Assembly: GCA_948146395.1 (NCBI GenBank)
Contig: OX411558.1
Location: 52,089,622-52,153,621, forward strand
Source: Fragum whitleyi
Lineage: Eukaryota; Mollusca; Bivalvia; Cardiida; Cardiidae
Length of the DNA stretch: 64,000 nt
Direction of reading: 5' to 3'
The notes beneath the pieces are model-generated. The model searched no databases and was not told the DNA's origin. It saw only the letters and a list, made by a program, of their open reading frames with translations. Both the position numbers and the translations under genes were made by a program. Positions 48,601-52,129 of the stretch are shown here, in pieces (position 1 is the first letter of the stretch; every line of letters begins with the position of its first letter).

Positions 48601-51600
48601 AATTTCACTGTTTTTTTCGGTGAGATTATCAATTGCTAATCTACCGTTTTTTCTCGATAAACCACCGAAAAGCATTAAAGAAAAAGAAACTCATCACGAA
48701 AAACACTTTTGTCTTCCTATCGATATGCGATGCTTCTTGTCATTTTAATTTCAGTTTCCTAATGATGAAGTCGGGTTAGAAAGCACATGACTTTTACGCT
48801 AAGACACACTTTTGTAATTCAAAGTATTGTAAAAATGCCAGTAGTGATGAGTTTCTTTGATCGTTCAGTATAGTCAGCGACCATGACAACAAAAAATTCG
48901 TTGGTCCCAATTTATCTATATTAGACTCGTCTAAAGTTTGTTTACAAACAGTCATATAGCGCGGTTTACTTATAAATGGACGAAAATGACGGAAAGCACC
49001 CAGACATTCTTACGAGAGTGATTTGGTTGTTGGTCAGCCGATCTTTCTACTGACATCAATTGTTAATTTGATTGTGTGCTCAAACAAACCAGGAAAAACG
49101 TTACTCTAAAACGCCTAATTATATTATTGGCCAATGACAAAGTTTTGTTTAGAACAAAGATATGAAAAAGGTTTTGTATCTTACTCACGCTATCTAATAT
49201 ATCTTTTAGAACCGATTATCGTTCCTGAATTACCTCCCCTGGTTTGTCAGTATATAGAGCAGAAGTTTAACCATTGCTGGGTAGCCGCGAAGTGCCCGTG
49301 TTCCTGGGTTATAAACTTACAGGACAGCTCTCAGCAGACAGAGTCAGAGTTTAGGGCCGCCCAACTGGTGAAGAGCAAAAAATTGGAGGAAAATCTTACG
49401 GTAAAGATATCCGCCGTGTTCATCCCAAAAAATATTATTATTCTTGCGTAAACCTTGGAACGGTTTTACTAAATGTCTTACGAAAAAAATTATCGTTAGT
49501 CAAAATCACAAATCGTCTCCGGTGTTTTCATTCAAAGTTAGATTTTTCCTCGCAATATCTCATTGAATCGTCTTAGGGGAATTAGAGATTTTGCGTGGCA
49601 GTATTAGGGATATTGCGTGGCATAATTCCGTATTGAGTTGCTACTTTTGAAGCAATTTTTTTCTTGACTGACGCAAAAAATGATTGAAAAATGTTTAGTA
49701 AAACAACGCCGTGTTTCTCAAAATTTGGATTATTTTGCGCTTCCAAGAACAGGCATTTTGTTTCGTTTAAAAGTTGGATAAACACCTCCGCAATGACAAT
49801 ATTGAGCATGAAGCTATATTGAAATCTTAGGTACGACTGTAAGTCCAATTCAAACTCTATCTGTTACAAATCGAGGGGTTAGTGCAACACTATTGGAAGT
49901 ACCTATAATTATATAGGCATTTACAATAGTATTGCACCGACCTCTCGAAATAACGAGTCTATTTTCTTTCTTAAAGAGGATAGTCCCAGTTTTCATTATT
50001 GTGTGAAAGTAAAAACCTAATTACACGTAAGTTTTCGTGGTGTGATTTGGATTTACTTTCAGTACACAATGAAAAAAATCCTTCCGACTCTTTTTGATTT
50101 TTTTTCTCATTTCGCGCGAGACTGATAAATCCTAAATTTGAAACAATAGTAAAAAAGAGTCTCCGGAAAAAGTGCTGTCCACCTCACACAAGTTTGCCTA
50201 AGCCATGAATAGATAATCAACGTCACAATTTGACCTTGACATCTAACCTTTGAAGATTTGAGAAAATAATTTCACATGGACCAATTAATTCTTTTTATTA
50301 AAGTGGGACATCTAACTATGATTCAGAACAGCCAGTTTTTTTTTTTTTTTTCAAATCCACCCACAAATCTATGCGGTATGACAGACTCAATTTTAACATT
50401 CCACCTTGAGCTATGACATCGATCTTTCATTCAACGACACATCTACTGTGCCAAGTTATCAAATCCATTGATGAATGTTAGAGTAATTGTCTGGGTGGTT
50501 CTGGACTGGTTTGGACGGACGGTAGACTTACGCACTTACGCCGAATTGTCACATTGACGGCATCTTGTTTGGATGGTTCTGGACTGGTTTGGACGGACGA
50601 TGGACCCACTCACATACGCAGACTTGTCACATAGACGGCAACTTGTTTGGATGGTTCTGGACTGGTTTGGACGGACGATGGACTTACGCACTTACACCTT
50701 CTCGTCACATAGATGGCTACTGATACAGTTAAGAACATCGTGACATTGACAAGATGAATGATTTTGGAATGAAAATGAATGAGCGTGTTGGGCGATTTTA
50801 GACTGAATTTAAAGGGAGGTAATCCAATACTGCCAATTTTATTCATCCTGAATGAAAATAACGATATGTATTACCCCCCCTTTAATTCAATATGCATAAA
50901 TTCTATTAATAGCTTCCTATCTCTTCAAAAACCTATCAGTCGCTTACAATTTCAGTTAAGTCAGTGAAATCGCGATTTTTTTTTCCTGGTATATTTATTT
51001 TGAATGACGTTCATGATAATATTGTTTTCGGTGAGTTTGGAGCGTTTTTTATGGTTTGCGTGAGTTTTTGGAATGTATTAATGAAACGCTAAATGAGTGA
51101 TTTAGAATGGTTTTGTAGAATAAGTGTGAATTTCGCGATGTTGTTAACTGTATATCTCGCTTACAGAAAGCGAGCTCAAATTCATTATCTGATAAATTTT
51201 ATATAAAAAATGCACTCGCATATCTTATGTCTTTGTTAATCGAATATAATAAATGTTGGGAGATTATCTCCTTTGGTTTTCTGTCCTTCTAGGACCCTAA
51301 ATTTGAATAAAACTATTGTCATTGTCATATACCAGAGTAACGGTTAAGAGGGGATAACTCCCGTCGAAAATCTTTATTTCTCAAAGAAACCCTATGTTGT
51401 TGGTACTCATTTGAATTGTCTCATTGAGACAATTCCAACGAATACCCACAAGATAGGGTTTGATCAAGAACTAGTGAAATATTCCAATTTGAAATCCAAA
51501 ATACCCCCTCTATCTGTAGCTCTGTATACGTAAAGTACGGATTCTTTTACAGATAGCCACGGATAATCTAACCGCAGTCAAATCACAGAAGTTAAGTGCC

Positions 51601-51837
51601 GAAGATGATCGAGTAAGCGCCGCCAGTGTCGGATATGTGGGGATAACTCTCTTCGTACTTGTGTTTGGGACTATTTTCATCCTTGATCTGACGTCACTAT
51701 ACAGGGATCTTAAAATTCTCGGCGGGAATTTGAGGATTGGATTGAACAGACTGAATAAATGGAGAATTGACAAGAAAGCTCGTGATGGATCTTTTGAAAC
51801 GGAGTCTATTGAAATGGACGAAAATATGGCACCCTAG
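23170..51837 (+). CDS. Multi-exon gene for a membrane protein with two IgGFc-binding-like domains (5' end incomplete)
   Basis: Fifteen exons joined by phase-consistent GT-AG introns: 23170-23301, 24079-24264, 24749-25512, 26544-26694, 28561-28778, 31334-31370, 33245-33482, 34887-35116, 35936-35974, 37268-37381, 39173-40227, 43059-43170, 45076-45126, 49210-49400, 51553-51837. Together they read 1,266 residues (numbered from the first complete codon) without a stop. Order: N-terminal segment (1-105), IgGFc-binding-like domain (about 106-483), Cys-containing module perhaps like FAMeT (about 484-664), ShKT-like six-cysteine domain (666-703), second IgGFc-binding-like domain (704-1054), Asp-rich segment (1055-1108), Cys-containing stalk (1110-1197), transmembrane helix (about 1198-1216) and basic-then-acidic tail. 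No start codon or signal peptide was found, so one or more 5' exons are missing. Domain names are by recall of family patterns; the extracellular recognition or adhesion role is inferred. The exon chain is well supported because every junction's phase agrees. Confidence 0.8.
23310..23404 (+). repeat. 95-bp tandem copy of the end of exon 1 and its donor site
   Basis: Bases 23215-23309 and 23310-23404 are direct repeats with a 95-bp period. The second copy keeps an open frame with the same NSYELFMIN motif, but its donor reads GTAAAT instead of GTAAGT. A period of 95 is not a multiple of three, so reading through both copies would break the frame. The second copy is either a decaying duplicate or an alternative donor. 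Confidence 0.75.
23418..23830. mobile_element. MITE M2 copy followed by an M5 (GAGGTATGAA-end) MITE, intron 1
   Basis: 23418-23668: GTGACCCGTCACGCGAAAAG to CCTTTTCGCGTGAAGGCTCA, 250 bp with inverted ends. 23695-23815: TTTCATGGAGGTATAAAAGT to TTCCATACCTCAATGAAATC, also inverted; a related copy is at 38190-38300. Confidence 0.6.
24079..24264 (+). CDS. Exon 2 of the membrane-protein gene
   Basis: Acceptor ...CCCCAAATAG at 24078; donor GTAAAG at 24265; phase 1 at both ends. It encodes 61 complete codons including FEIGHLIFEPLSD and TFVTQDNYTVNLEYSALVKR, a beta-strand-like pattern leading into the IgGFc-binding-like domain. Two possible N-glycosylation sequons are visible here (NYT) and just downstream. 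The open frame continues past the donor into a small repeat relic (24268-24310), which is not expected to be coding. Confidence 0.75.
24360..24545. mobile_element. MITE M1 copy upstream of exon 3
   Basis: AACCCTATGTTGTGGGTATT ... GAGTACCAGCAACATAGGGT forms a palindrome within TAGAGGGAG...CCCCCTCTATCTGTAGCTC ends. The element ends about 200 bp before the exon 3 acceptor. Confidence 0.6.
24749..25512 (+). CDS. Exon 3: first IgGFc-binding-like domain, main part
   Basis: Acceptor is a T-run ending CAG at 24748; donor CAG|GTACAG at 25513. It starts with two bases of a split codon (giving Asn) and ends in phase 0. The 254 codons carry the typical features of the IgGFc-binding N-terminal domain (PF17517): TYITASAPIQ near the end, FQPIVVFIGSRNV, MIEQLAPSSQWGTKYA, and a WPNTEVNMTG strand. 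A CGTSGYC pair could form a disulfide. The same motifs recur in exon 11 (YQPIGVFCGGQN, EQIVPSAVYGTFF, HPNTEVNLAG), so the two exons are ancient domain duplicates. Confidence 0.9.
25513..26543. other. Intron 3: TA microsatellite and a family F element
   Basis: A TA dinucleotide run lies at 26049-26073. Family F in reverse orientation (26262-26535) runs from TTTTTATCTTATAACTGTAC to a truncated core CTCTATATATTTATC, only ~10 bp from exon 4. 25700-26040 shows nothing recognisable. The open frame continuing from exon 3 to 25644 is read-through of the donor. Confidence 0.5.
26544..26694 (+). CDS. Exon 4 of the membrane-protein gene
   Basis: Acceptor ...TTTTACTAG at 26543; donor CAG|GTCAGA at 26695. 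Starts in phase 0 directly after exon 3 and ends one base into a Glu codon. It encodes VVQITGIDYATND, MVSVPAIEHYS and QQQSANFFVTS, the late strands of the IgGFc-binding-like fold. The open frame runs on to 26852, but that part is a MITE that recurs at 30.8 and 49.5 kb, so the donor at 26695 is preferred. It is also the only one whose phase fits exon 5. Confidence 0.85.
26728..26978. mobile_element. MITE M3 copy, 34 bp after exon 4
   Basis: Starts GGGGCCCGTTTTACGAAACT, ends GTTTAGTAAAACAGACCCCA, with TAATCGTAAGTCAAAATCAC and TGACTTACGCAGAAAATGAT as sub-terminal inverted parts. Other copies: 30785-31030 and 49455-49715. Confidence 0.65.
27051..27481 (+). mobile_element. TIR element family E, full-length copy
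   Basis: Ends are inverted: ACAGTTAACAACATCGTGAA at left and TTTCACGATGTTGTTAACTG at right (TIR about 25 bp). Core AAAGGGAGGTAAC...TTACCTCCCTTT is itself a palindrome around TTTTGATCAGGATGAACAAA. About 430 bp, no coding capacity. Confidence 0.7.
27482..28560. other. Rest of intron 4: nothing recognised, ending in an AT-rich tract
   Basis: 28395-28520 is an ATTAATTGATTAAT-rich low-complexity tract immediately before the exon 5 polypyrimidine stretch. A minus-strand 68-residue frame (27961-28167) has no features. Confidence 0.4.
28561..28778 (+). CDS. Exon 5: end of the first IgGFc-binding-like domain
   Basis: Preceded by a long T-rich tract ending ATATTTCAG; donor ACG|GTATAT at 28779. It starts with two bases completing a Glu codon and ends in phase 0. 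The 72 codons include KFPMIMGMHMSDITG, YELYGVLMGGVVKCDNG and an acidic VSDDDSQNDT end that leads into the short linker exon 6. Confidence 0.85.
28868..29195. mobile_element. MITE M4 (AAGCGACCAC ends), intron 5
   Basis: TCTTGCTCAAGCGACCACAT at left and GTCGCTTAATACACATTTTA at right are inverted relatives. An inner palindrome reads AAAATTCATTGGAATCGTCT with its complement. A second copy lies at 46845-47180 in the opposite orientation. Confidence 0.6.
29205..29640. repeat. Repeat family J copy (inverse copy at 35535-35850)
   Basis: ATATCAATGTAATCTGGTCT...GATAACATTGATATAT is a palindrome. Its neighbour TATTTTTAGAAACAATTTGC matches 35740-35770 in reverse complement. A family E tail fragment (29600-29640) follows. 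Confidence 0.5.
29998..30435 (+). mobile_element. TIR element family E, full-length copy
   Basis: Left ACAGTTAGAAACATC, right GTGTCAATTTCACGATGTTT ending TTAACTGT. Core AGAGAGGTAATTC ... CGTCTCCCTTTAATA. Same internal order as 27051 and 50728. Confidence 0.65.
30785..31030. mobile_element. MITE M3 copy, intron 5
   Basis: GGGGCCTGTTTTGACTAAAC to GTTAAGTAAAACAGGCTCC with CATTGGAATCGTCTTGAGTA palindrome inside. The plus-strand frame 30568-30819 ends in its left arm; the upstream part (TTCGTGGAAATACG...) has no splice-phase partner in the gene model. Confidence 0.6.
31334..31370 (+). CDS. Exon 6: 37-bp linker microexon
   Basis: Acceptor ...TATTTTTACAG; donor GTGAGT, a strong consensus, at 31371. 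It encodes TDELPPAETTCL plus one base. Its phase (0 in, 1 out) fits exons 5 and 7 exactly, and without it the frame would not close. It is too short for ordinary ORF detection. Confidence 0.8.
31800..32260 (+). repeat. Dispersed repeat family G, copy 2 (intron 6)
   Basis: Direct-orientation partner of 18050-18600 with a few substitutions and small deletions (for example, GGCCTAGGTC versus GGTCTATCGG). Non-coding. Confidence 0.65.
32367..32511. repeat. 145-bp near-perfect palindrome
   Basis: GAGTGTCTTTTTCACAGCGT with GTATAAAGTGCAATTGCCTT and AGCACATGGC is inverted after a centre ACGCCCTACGGGCGT. Arms of ~70 bp have only a few mismatches. It adjoins a family F copy on the right. Confidence 0.75.
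32515..32838 (+). mobile_element. Family F foldback element, intron 6
   Basis: Core AACGAGGTTGGGAGAATTGA / AATTATCGATTCTCACAACC, then TAACTGAAATGCAAGTTCTA and ATATCATACGCGATTATATC to the end CATAGTTATAAGATAAAA. Closely matches 37525-37836 and 16350-16680. Confidence 0.6.
33020..33160. mobile_element. Hairpin MITE upstream of exon 7
   Basis: AACAGTGTTAACCGA is inverted as TCGGTTAACACTGT with a 40-bp spacer. CTTTCGGAAATCATGA resembles the arm of the element at 44905-45045, which also precedes an exon. Confidence 0.5.
33245..33482 (+). CDS. Exon 7: Cys-containing module, first half
   Basis: Acceptor ...TATTTTATTAG at 33244; donor AG|GTAGGA at 33483; phase 1 in, phase 2 out. It encodes GNYGWVTYGTSGYP, a GFSILKLRLITCGDVHVRI strand pair and TRCIGQGCDGFDIIDD. 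The spacing is reminiscent of FAMeT-like (PF12248) modules common in invertebrate surface proteins, but the match is by eye. The frame is open upstream to 33079, but that stretch (33020-33160) is a hairpin element, so it is excluded. Confidence 0.8.
33490..33900. repeat. Palindrome-centred repeat, intron 7
   Basis: ACCGAATTTATTAAACGAGT ... GTTTAATAAATTCGGTATTT forms a ~45-bp-arm palindrome around AAACGAGGCTGTGCCGAG. Likely a foldback element; outer limits uncertain. Confidence 0.5.
33990..34135. repeat. Degenerate TTGA tetranucleotide array
   Basis: ATTGATTGATTGATTGGTTG and variants run for ~140 bp. On the minus strand they read as an NQSI-rich 62-residue frame, which is an artefact. The rest of intron 7 to 34886 shows only a run of 13 G near 34665. 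Confidence 0.7.
34887..35116 (+). CDS. Exon 8: Cys-containing module, second half
   Basis: Acceptor ...ATTTTTCAG at 34886; donor G|GTAGGT at 35117; phase 2 in, phase 1 out. The first base completes a Ser codon. It encodes CSTDMAWYWFRVFHVSSDT, KFCFGFGPV and VIGQGNADVYEYPTH. An aromatic stretch followed by FGFG resembles the 'FWI...VGxG' end of FAMeT-like domains. The frame continues to 35331 over a dispersed repeat, which is intronic. Confidence 0.82.
35165..35375. repeat. Dispersed repeat L copy 1 plus family F fragment, intron 8
   Basis: CGGACTTTCCGTAAACTGGA ... GTTCGGCTCCTGGTGGTACT matches the sequence flanking the SINE at 51894-52131, but without the SINE. 35290-35375 is a piece of family F (GGCAGAGCCCCGACAATTAT). 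Confidence 0.6.
35535..35850. repeat. Repeat family J, inverse copy
   Basis: ATATAAATGTTATCTGGTCG palindrome and CTGTTTCTAAAAATAGACTG are the reverse complement of the arrangement at 29205-29535. A 107-residue frame (35655-35978) spans this repeat; only its last 39 bases are exon 9. Confidence 0.5.
35936..35974 (+). CDS. Exon 9: 39-bp microexon before the ShKT-like domain
   Basis: Acceptor ...GGTTTATTTCAG; donor TCCG|GTAAGA. Phase 1 on both sides. It encodes LETDVDCQVRIS with split Asp codons at each junction. It adds one cysteine just before the six-cysteine domain of exon 10. Confidence 0.75.
36175..36626 (+). mobile_element. Old SINE S1-like copy with a long poly-A tract
   Basis: A tRNA-like head (GTGGTCGAGAGGTCTAGTCT ... 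GGGTTCAAATC), a decayed body (TTGGTTGATAATCGAATACC, GTGCGCCAGCCGCGCAA) and a tail CAAACAAACAAAACAAACAA running into about 43 A. The rest of intron 9 (36630-37267) shows nothing recognisable. Confidence 0.5.
37268..37381 (+). CDS. Exon 10: ShKT-like six-cysteine domain
   Basis: Acceptor ...CAACCCTTACAG; donor AAAAT|GTAAGT, a strong consensus. Phase 1 in and out, as expected for a shuffled extracellular domain exon. Cysteines fall at residues 668, 675, 683, 696, 700 and 703 (the last is completed by exon 11), with the pattern CxD(x)4C(x)7C(x)12CxxxCxxC typical of ShKT domains. In this context the domain is a structural module of a membrane protein; nothing suggests a secreted peptide. Confidence 0.85.
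37525..37836 (+). mobile_element. Family F foldback element, intron 10
   Basis: GATACTTAGTGTTTTGTATG, core AACGAGGTTGAGAAAATTGA, arm TAACGGAAATGCAAGTTACT, end TAGTTATAAGATACTT. The same order as at 32515. Confidence 0.6.
38190..38300. mobile_element. MITE M5 copy (CATGGAGGTATG ends)
   Basis: ATGAATCCATGGAGGTATGG at left is inverted as TTTCATACCTCCATGAATTC at right; about 110 bp. Confidence 0.6.
38660..38795 (+). mobile_element. tRNA-headed SINE, family S2
   Basis: GTAGCCGGGTTGAGTATAAG, GGGTGTTTGTACTGC, then a tRNA-like stretch GATGTGGTAGAGCACTCG ... GGGTTCGAATCTGAACG, and TTTGCGGGTTACAAATTG. A minus-strand copy at 55735-55930 shares this whole order. Confidence 0.6.
38858..39118. mobile_element. 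MITE M2, complete copy, 55 bp before exon 11
   Basis: Ends TGTGACCAAACACGCGAAAA and CCCTTTCGCGTGACGGGTCA are inverted. Interior GTGCGTAAAGTGTCGATCCT and GCTGGACCAAATCTC. Almost identical to 42661-42931. Its plus strand is open in the frame of exon 11. Confidence 0.75.
39173..40227 (+). CDS. Exon 11: second IgGFc-binding-like domain
   Basis: Acceptor ...TTTACATTCCAG at 39172; donor CAG|GTACGT at 40228; phase 1 in, phase 0 out. The largest exon (351 codons). It carries ADSYGRKFAFPF, the CSTEDCMCTI cysteine cluster, VAYQPIGVFCGGQN, QIVPSAVYGTFFRIP, HPNTEVNLAG, YTIQSNEPIKVGLQF and ALLFPAFHEQSQVNY. These are the diagnostic strands of IgGFc_binding (PF17517) domains. The open frame reaches upstream to 38911, but most of that is a MITE (38858-39118) and should not be counted as protein without transcript support. 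Confidence 0.92.
40240..40570 (+). repeat. Repeat family K with GACAGACGGACAGA microsatellite, intron 11
   Basis: GTGAAACACGAATGACCCCG, CTTGACCTTGTCACATGACC, GAGATCTATCATCATGCC, then CAGACAGACAGACGGACAGA repeated (40452-40525) and AATATGCCCCCGATCTCTCG. Partial copies at 52745-52965 and 54800-54935. Confidence 0.6.
40573..42420. repeat. Intron 11 interior: family E pieces, ATTC microsatellite, otherwise unassigned
   Basis: 40573-40690 is an inverted end of family E. 41935-42410 is a family E copy (ACAGTTAGTAACATTGTGAA to CAATTTCGCAATGTTATTAA) containing ATTC repeated about 12 times at 42007-42058. 40690-41935 shows no repeat I recognise; two overlapping ~100-residue frames at 41349-41742 have no motif and no matching splice phases. 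Confidence 0.45.
42661..42931. mobile_element. MITE M2, complete copy, 128 bp before exon 12
   Basis: TGTGACCCGTCACGCGAAAA to CCTTTTCGCATGACGGGTCA, closely matching 38858-39118 in the same orientation. Confidence 0.75.
43059..43170 (+). CDS. Exon 12: Asp-rich calcium-site-like segment
   Basis: Acceptor ...TTTTATTACAG; donor G|GTACGT; phase 0 in, phase 1 out. It encodes DGIDNDCDGHIDEDVC, a motif resembling EF-hand or thrombospondin type-3 calcium loops that many molluscan IgGFc-domain proteins carry before the membrane. Calcium binding is inferred. Its 3' end and donor are copied many times in the following intron. Confidence 0.8.
43195..43454 (-). mobile_element. SINE family S1, full-length, with 12-bp target-site duplication
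   Basis: Minus orientation: tail (TTGA)n first, then body, then the tRNA-like head ending GCGCTACGATGACGGC. TACGTCTGTTCA at 43183-43194 is repeated exactly at 43455-43466. This is clean evidence of target-primed retroposition. Confidence 0.85.
43455..43880 (+). repeat. Degenerate tandem array of the exon 12 3' end and donor
   Basis: Units of ~50 bp (paired as ~100 bp) such as CTCTGTACGGAGTTTACGGT, GATGGTACGTCTACTTTACG and CATTGTAAGAAATGTAC match the end of exon 12 and the start of its intron (43140-43193). Many units keep a GGTACGT donor-like site. Short frames across the array are artefacts. Confidence 0.75.
43920..44700. mobile_element. Foldback element, inverted double copy
   Basis: 43955-44265 reads like 630-910 in the plus sense (degenerate); 44270-44700 reads like 990-560 reversed, with the palindromic core at 44570-44668. 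The two halves meet near AATGCTTTTCGGTGG, so the whole is a ~750-bp inverted repeat. A 61-residue frame at 44292 is repeat-derived. Confidence 0.55.
44905..45045. mobile_element. Hairpin MITE ~30 bp before exon 13
   Basis: CCGTAATATTTCCACAACAT ... CCGAAATGTTACGGAACT outer arms; ACAATGTTGTCCGAGG / CCTCGGTTAACAATGTT inner arms. Same type as 33020-33160, which precedes exon 7. Confidence 0.55.
45076..45126 (+). CDS. Exon 13: 51-bp Asp-rich microexon
   Basis: Acceptor ...TCCCTTTTTCAG; donor ACAG|GTATTT; phase 1 in and out. With the split codon it reads DGDVDGDFHGDCGDVIT, continuing the aspartate-rich loop pattern of exon 12. It is preceded by a hairpin MITE (44905-45045) ending about 30 bp from the acceptor. 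Confidence 0.78.
45175..45410 (+). mobile_element. tRNA-like sequence (Gly-GCC-like loop), probable SINE head
   Basis: TCCGTGGTCTAGAGGTAGAG (A-box-like), loop TTGCCAA, and GAGTTCGAATCCCGG (B-box) are present, but the acceptor and anticodon stems have mismatches, so it is not a functional tRNA. The following 160 bp is a body of unknown type. Confidence 0.45.
45425..45600 (+). repeat. Short tandem repeat, ~76-bp unit, 2-3 copies
   Basis: TATAGCTCAGTGATTGGATC, GCTAACGCTGGGTTGGTG and ACAGGGATAGGACCCTGTAG recur at 45440 and 45515, with a third partial copy near 45580. The phrase TAGCTCAGTGATTGG looks tRNA A-box-like. Confidence 0.6.
45920..46395 (-). mobile_element. Two adjoining SINE S1 copies, minus strand
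   Basis: 45935-46075 is a decayed body (GCTACCAGCTACCCATCCAA). 46080-46290 is better kept (GTTTTACGCCGCTTTCAATA to GTCGGAAAGGTTGAGTTCCG). A tRNA-like minus-strand end with GGGGTTCGAACTTACGACC lies at 46335-46365. Confidence 0.5.
46495..46800. repeat. Two dispersed repeats: TTATGGCCCGTCGAC motif and CTGAGCTCTGACGCAAGC element
   Basis: 46500-46550 (TTTATGGCCCGTCGACAACT, GTCGTGTTGGGCGC) recurs at 56775-56815 and 63850-63895. 46590-46800 is the contiguous version of the halves seen at 20605 and 22650. Confidence 0.5.
46845..47180. mobile_element. MITE M4 copy, intron 13
   Basis: CAGTGAAACTTGTATTAAGC to AAGCAAGATTGTCTGGACTT with CTCAACATAGAATCGTGTCA inner palindrome. Inverse partner of 28868-29195. 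Confidence 0.6.
47180..48300. other. Intron 13 interior: no gene seen, one foldback fragment
   Basis: 47449-47530 is an arm of the foldback element (AAAGATCGATTTATATTTAA, GTGAACAACAAAAGCTACAC). Otherwise no recognised motif. A minus-strand 77-residue frame at 48149 has no features. Confidence 0.4.
48300..48720 (+). mobile_element. Foldback element, half copy
   Basis: ATTTTCACGAGTGGCATAGC core, then CATTTTGCGATTGCTATGCA, ATGCACAAAAGCAGGGTATA, AACCACCGAAAAGCATTAAA. Same order as 640-990. The 65-residue frame here is repeat-derived. 48720-49209 shows nothing recognisable. Confidence 0.6.
49210..49400 (+). CDS. Exon 14: juxtamembrane stalk
   Basis: Acceptor ...ATATATCTTTTAG; donor ACG|GTAAAG; phase 1 in, phase 0 out. 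The 63 codons include VPELPPLVCQYIEQKFNHCW and KCPCSWVINL (four cysteines) and a polar KSKKLEENLT end. The short stretch just before the membrane resembles the stalk seen in other molluscan membrane proteins of this type (recall, not checked). Confidence 0.82.
49455..49715. mobile_element. MITE M3 copy, ~55 bp after exon 14
   Basis: AACGGTTTTACTAAATGTCT to AAAATGTTTAGTAAAACAAC. Internal TATCGTTAGTCAAAATCACA and TTGACTGACGCAAAAAATGA. Diverged relative of 26728 and 30785. Confidence 0.6.
49860..49955. repeat. Short inverted repeat in intron 14
   Basis: CGAGGGGTTAGTGCAACACT with ATAATTATAT centre and AGTATTGCACCGACCTCTCG inverted; about 40-bp arms. 49960-50490 shows only an AT-rich tract and a T-run near 50340. 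Confidence 0.55.
50490..50725 (+). repeat. Three tandem copies of a 78-bp unit
   Basis: GGTTCTGGACTGGTTTGGAC starts at 50497, 50575 and 50653, with GACTTACGCACTTAC and TTGTCACAT parts in each. No coding. It directly adjoins the family E element at 50728. Confidence 0.75.
50728..51152 (+). mobile_element. TIR element family E, full-length copy
   Basis: ACAGTTAAGAACATCGTGAC to ATTTCGCGATGTTGTTAACT, inverted; AAAGGGAGGTAATCC ... TTACCCCCCCTTTAATT core. About 425 bp. Confidence 0.7.
51375..51525. mobile_element. MITE M1 copy ending ~28 bp before exon 15
   Basis: AACCCTATGTTGTTGGTACT ... AATACCCACAAGATAGGGTT palindrome and CCCCCTCTATCTGTAGCTCT end. The final acceptor's polypyrimidine stretch follows almost at once. 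Confidence 0.65.
51553..51837 (+). CDS. Exon 15: transmembrane helix and cytoplasmic tail, with stop
   Basis: Acceptor ...TTCTTTTACAG at 51552; starts in phase 0; stop TAG at 51835-51837. After LSAEDDRVSAAS comes a hydrophobic segment VGYVGITLFVLVFGTIFIL, then LDLTSLYRDLKILGGNLR, a basic patch (KWRIDKKAR) and an acidic end (ETESIEMDENMAP). This predicts a single-pass type I membrane protein with a roughly 50-residue tail. No known signalling motif is obvious. Confidence 0.88.
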   Translation: MATDNLTAVKSQKLSAEDDRVSAASVGYVGITLFVLVFGTIFILDLTSLYRDLKILGGNLRIGLNRLNKWRIDKKARDGSFETESIEMDENMAP

Positions 51838-51846
51838 CTATTACTC

Positions 51847-51852
51847 AATAAA
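51847..51852 (+). promoter_or_regulatory. Polyadenylation signal AATAAA
   Basis: Canonical AATAAA ten bases after the stop codon of exon 15. This implies a very short 3' UTR unless a downstream signal is used. The next repeat (an older dispersed repeat carrying a SINE) begins within 40 bp. Confidence 0.6.
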
Positions 51853-51907
51853 ATTGAAAGAAAGTACATCACTTGGAACATCACTCGGAATTTTCCGTAA
51901 ACTTGAA

Positions 51908-52117
51908 TTGATTGATTGAATGGAGTTTGTCGCCGCTTTCAACAATTTTCAGTTATATCGCGGCAGCTGGAGCACCTTACAATGGTTTCCTGGTATTTCT
52001 CCAGCCTGTACAACCACCACATCCTTTCCTAACAATCACCTGCTATCTCACATAGGTTTACGATCATCAACCCATTGGTGAGAGACAAATAGTCGGAAAG
52101 AATGAGTGCCGCCGCCG
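51908..52117 (-). mobile_element. SINE family S1, headless copy, with 14-bp target-site duplication
   Basis: Minus-oriented (TTGATTGATTGAATGG tail first); body complete, tRNA-like head missing. TCCGTAAACTTGAA at 51894-51907 is repeated at 52118-52131. It lies in repeat L, whose uninterrupted version is at 35172-35300. Confidence 0.85.
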
Positions 52118-52129
52118 TCCGTAAACTTG

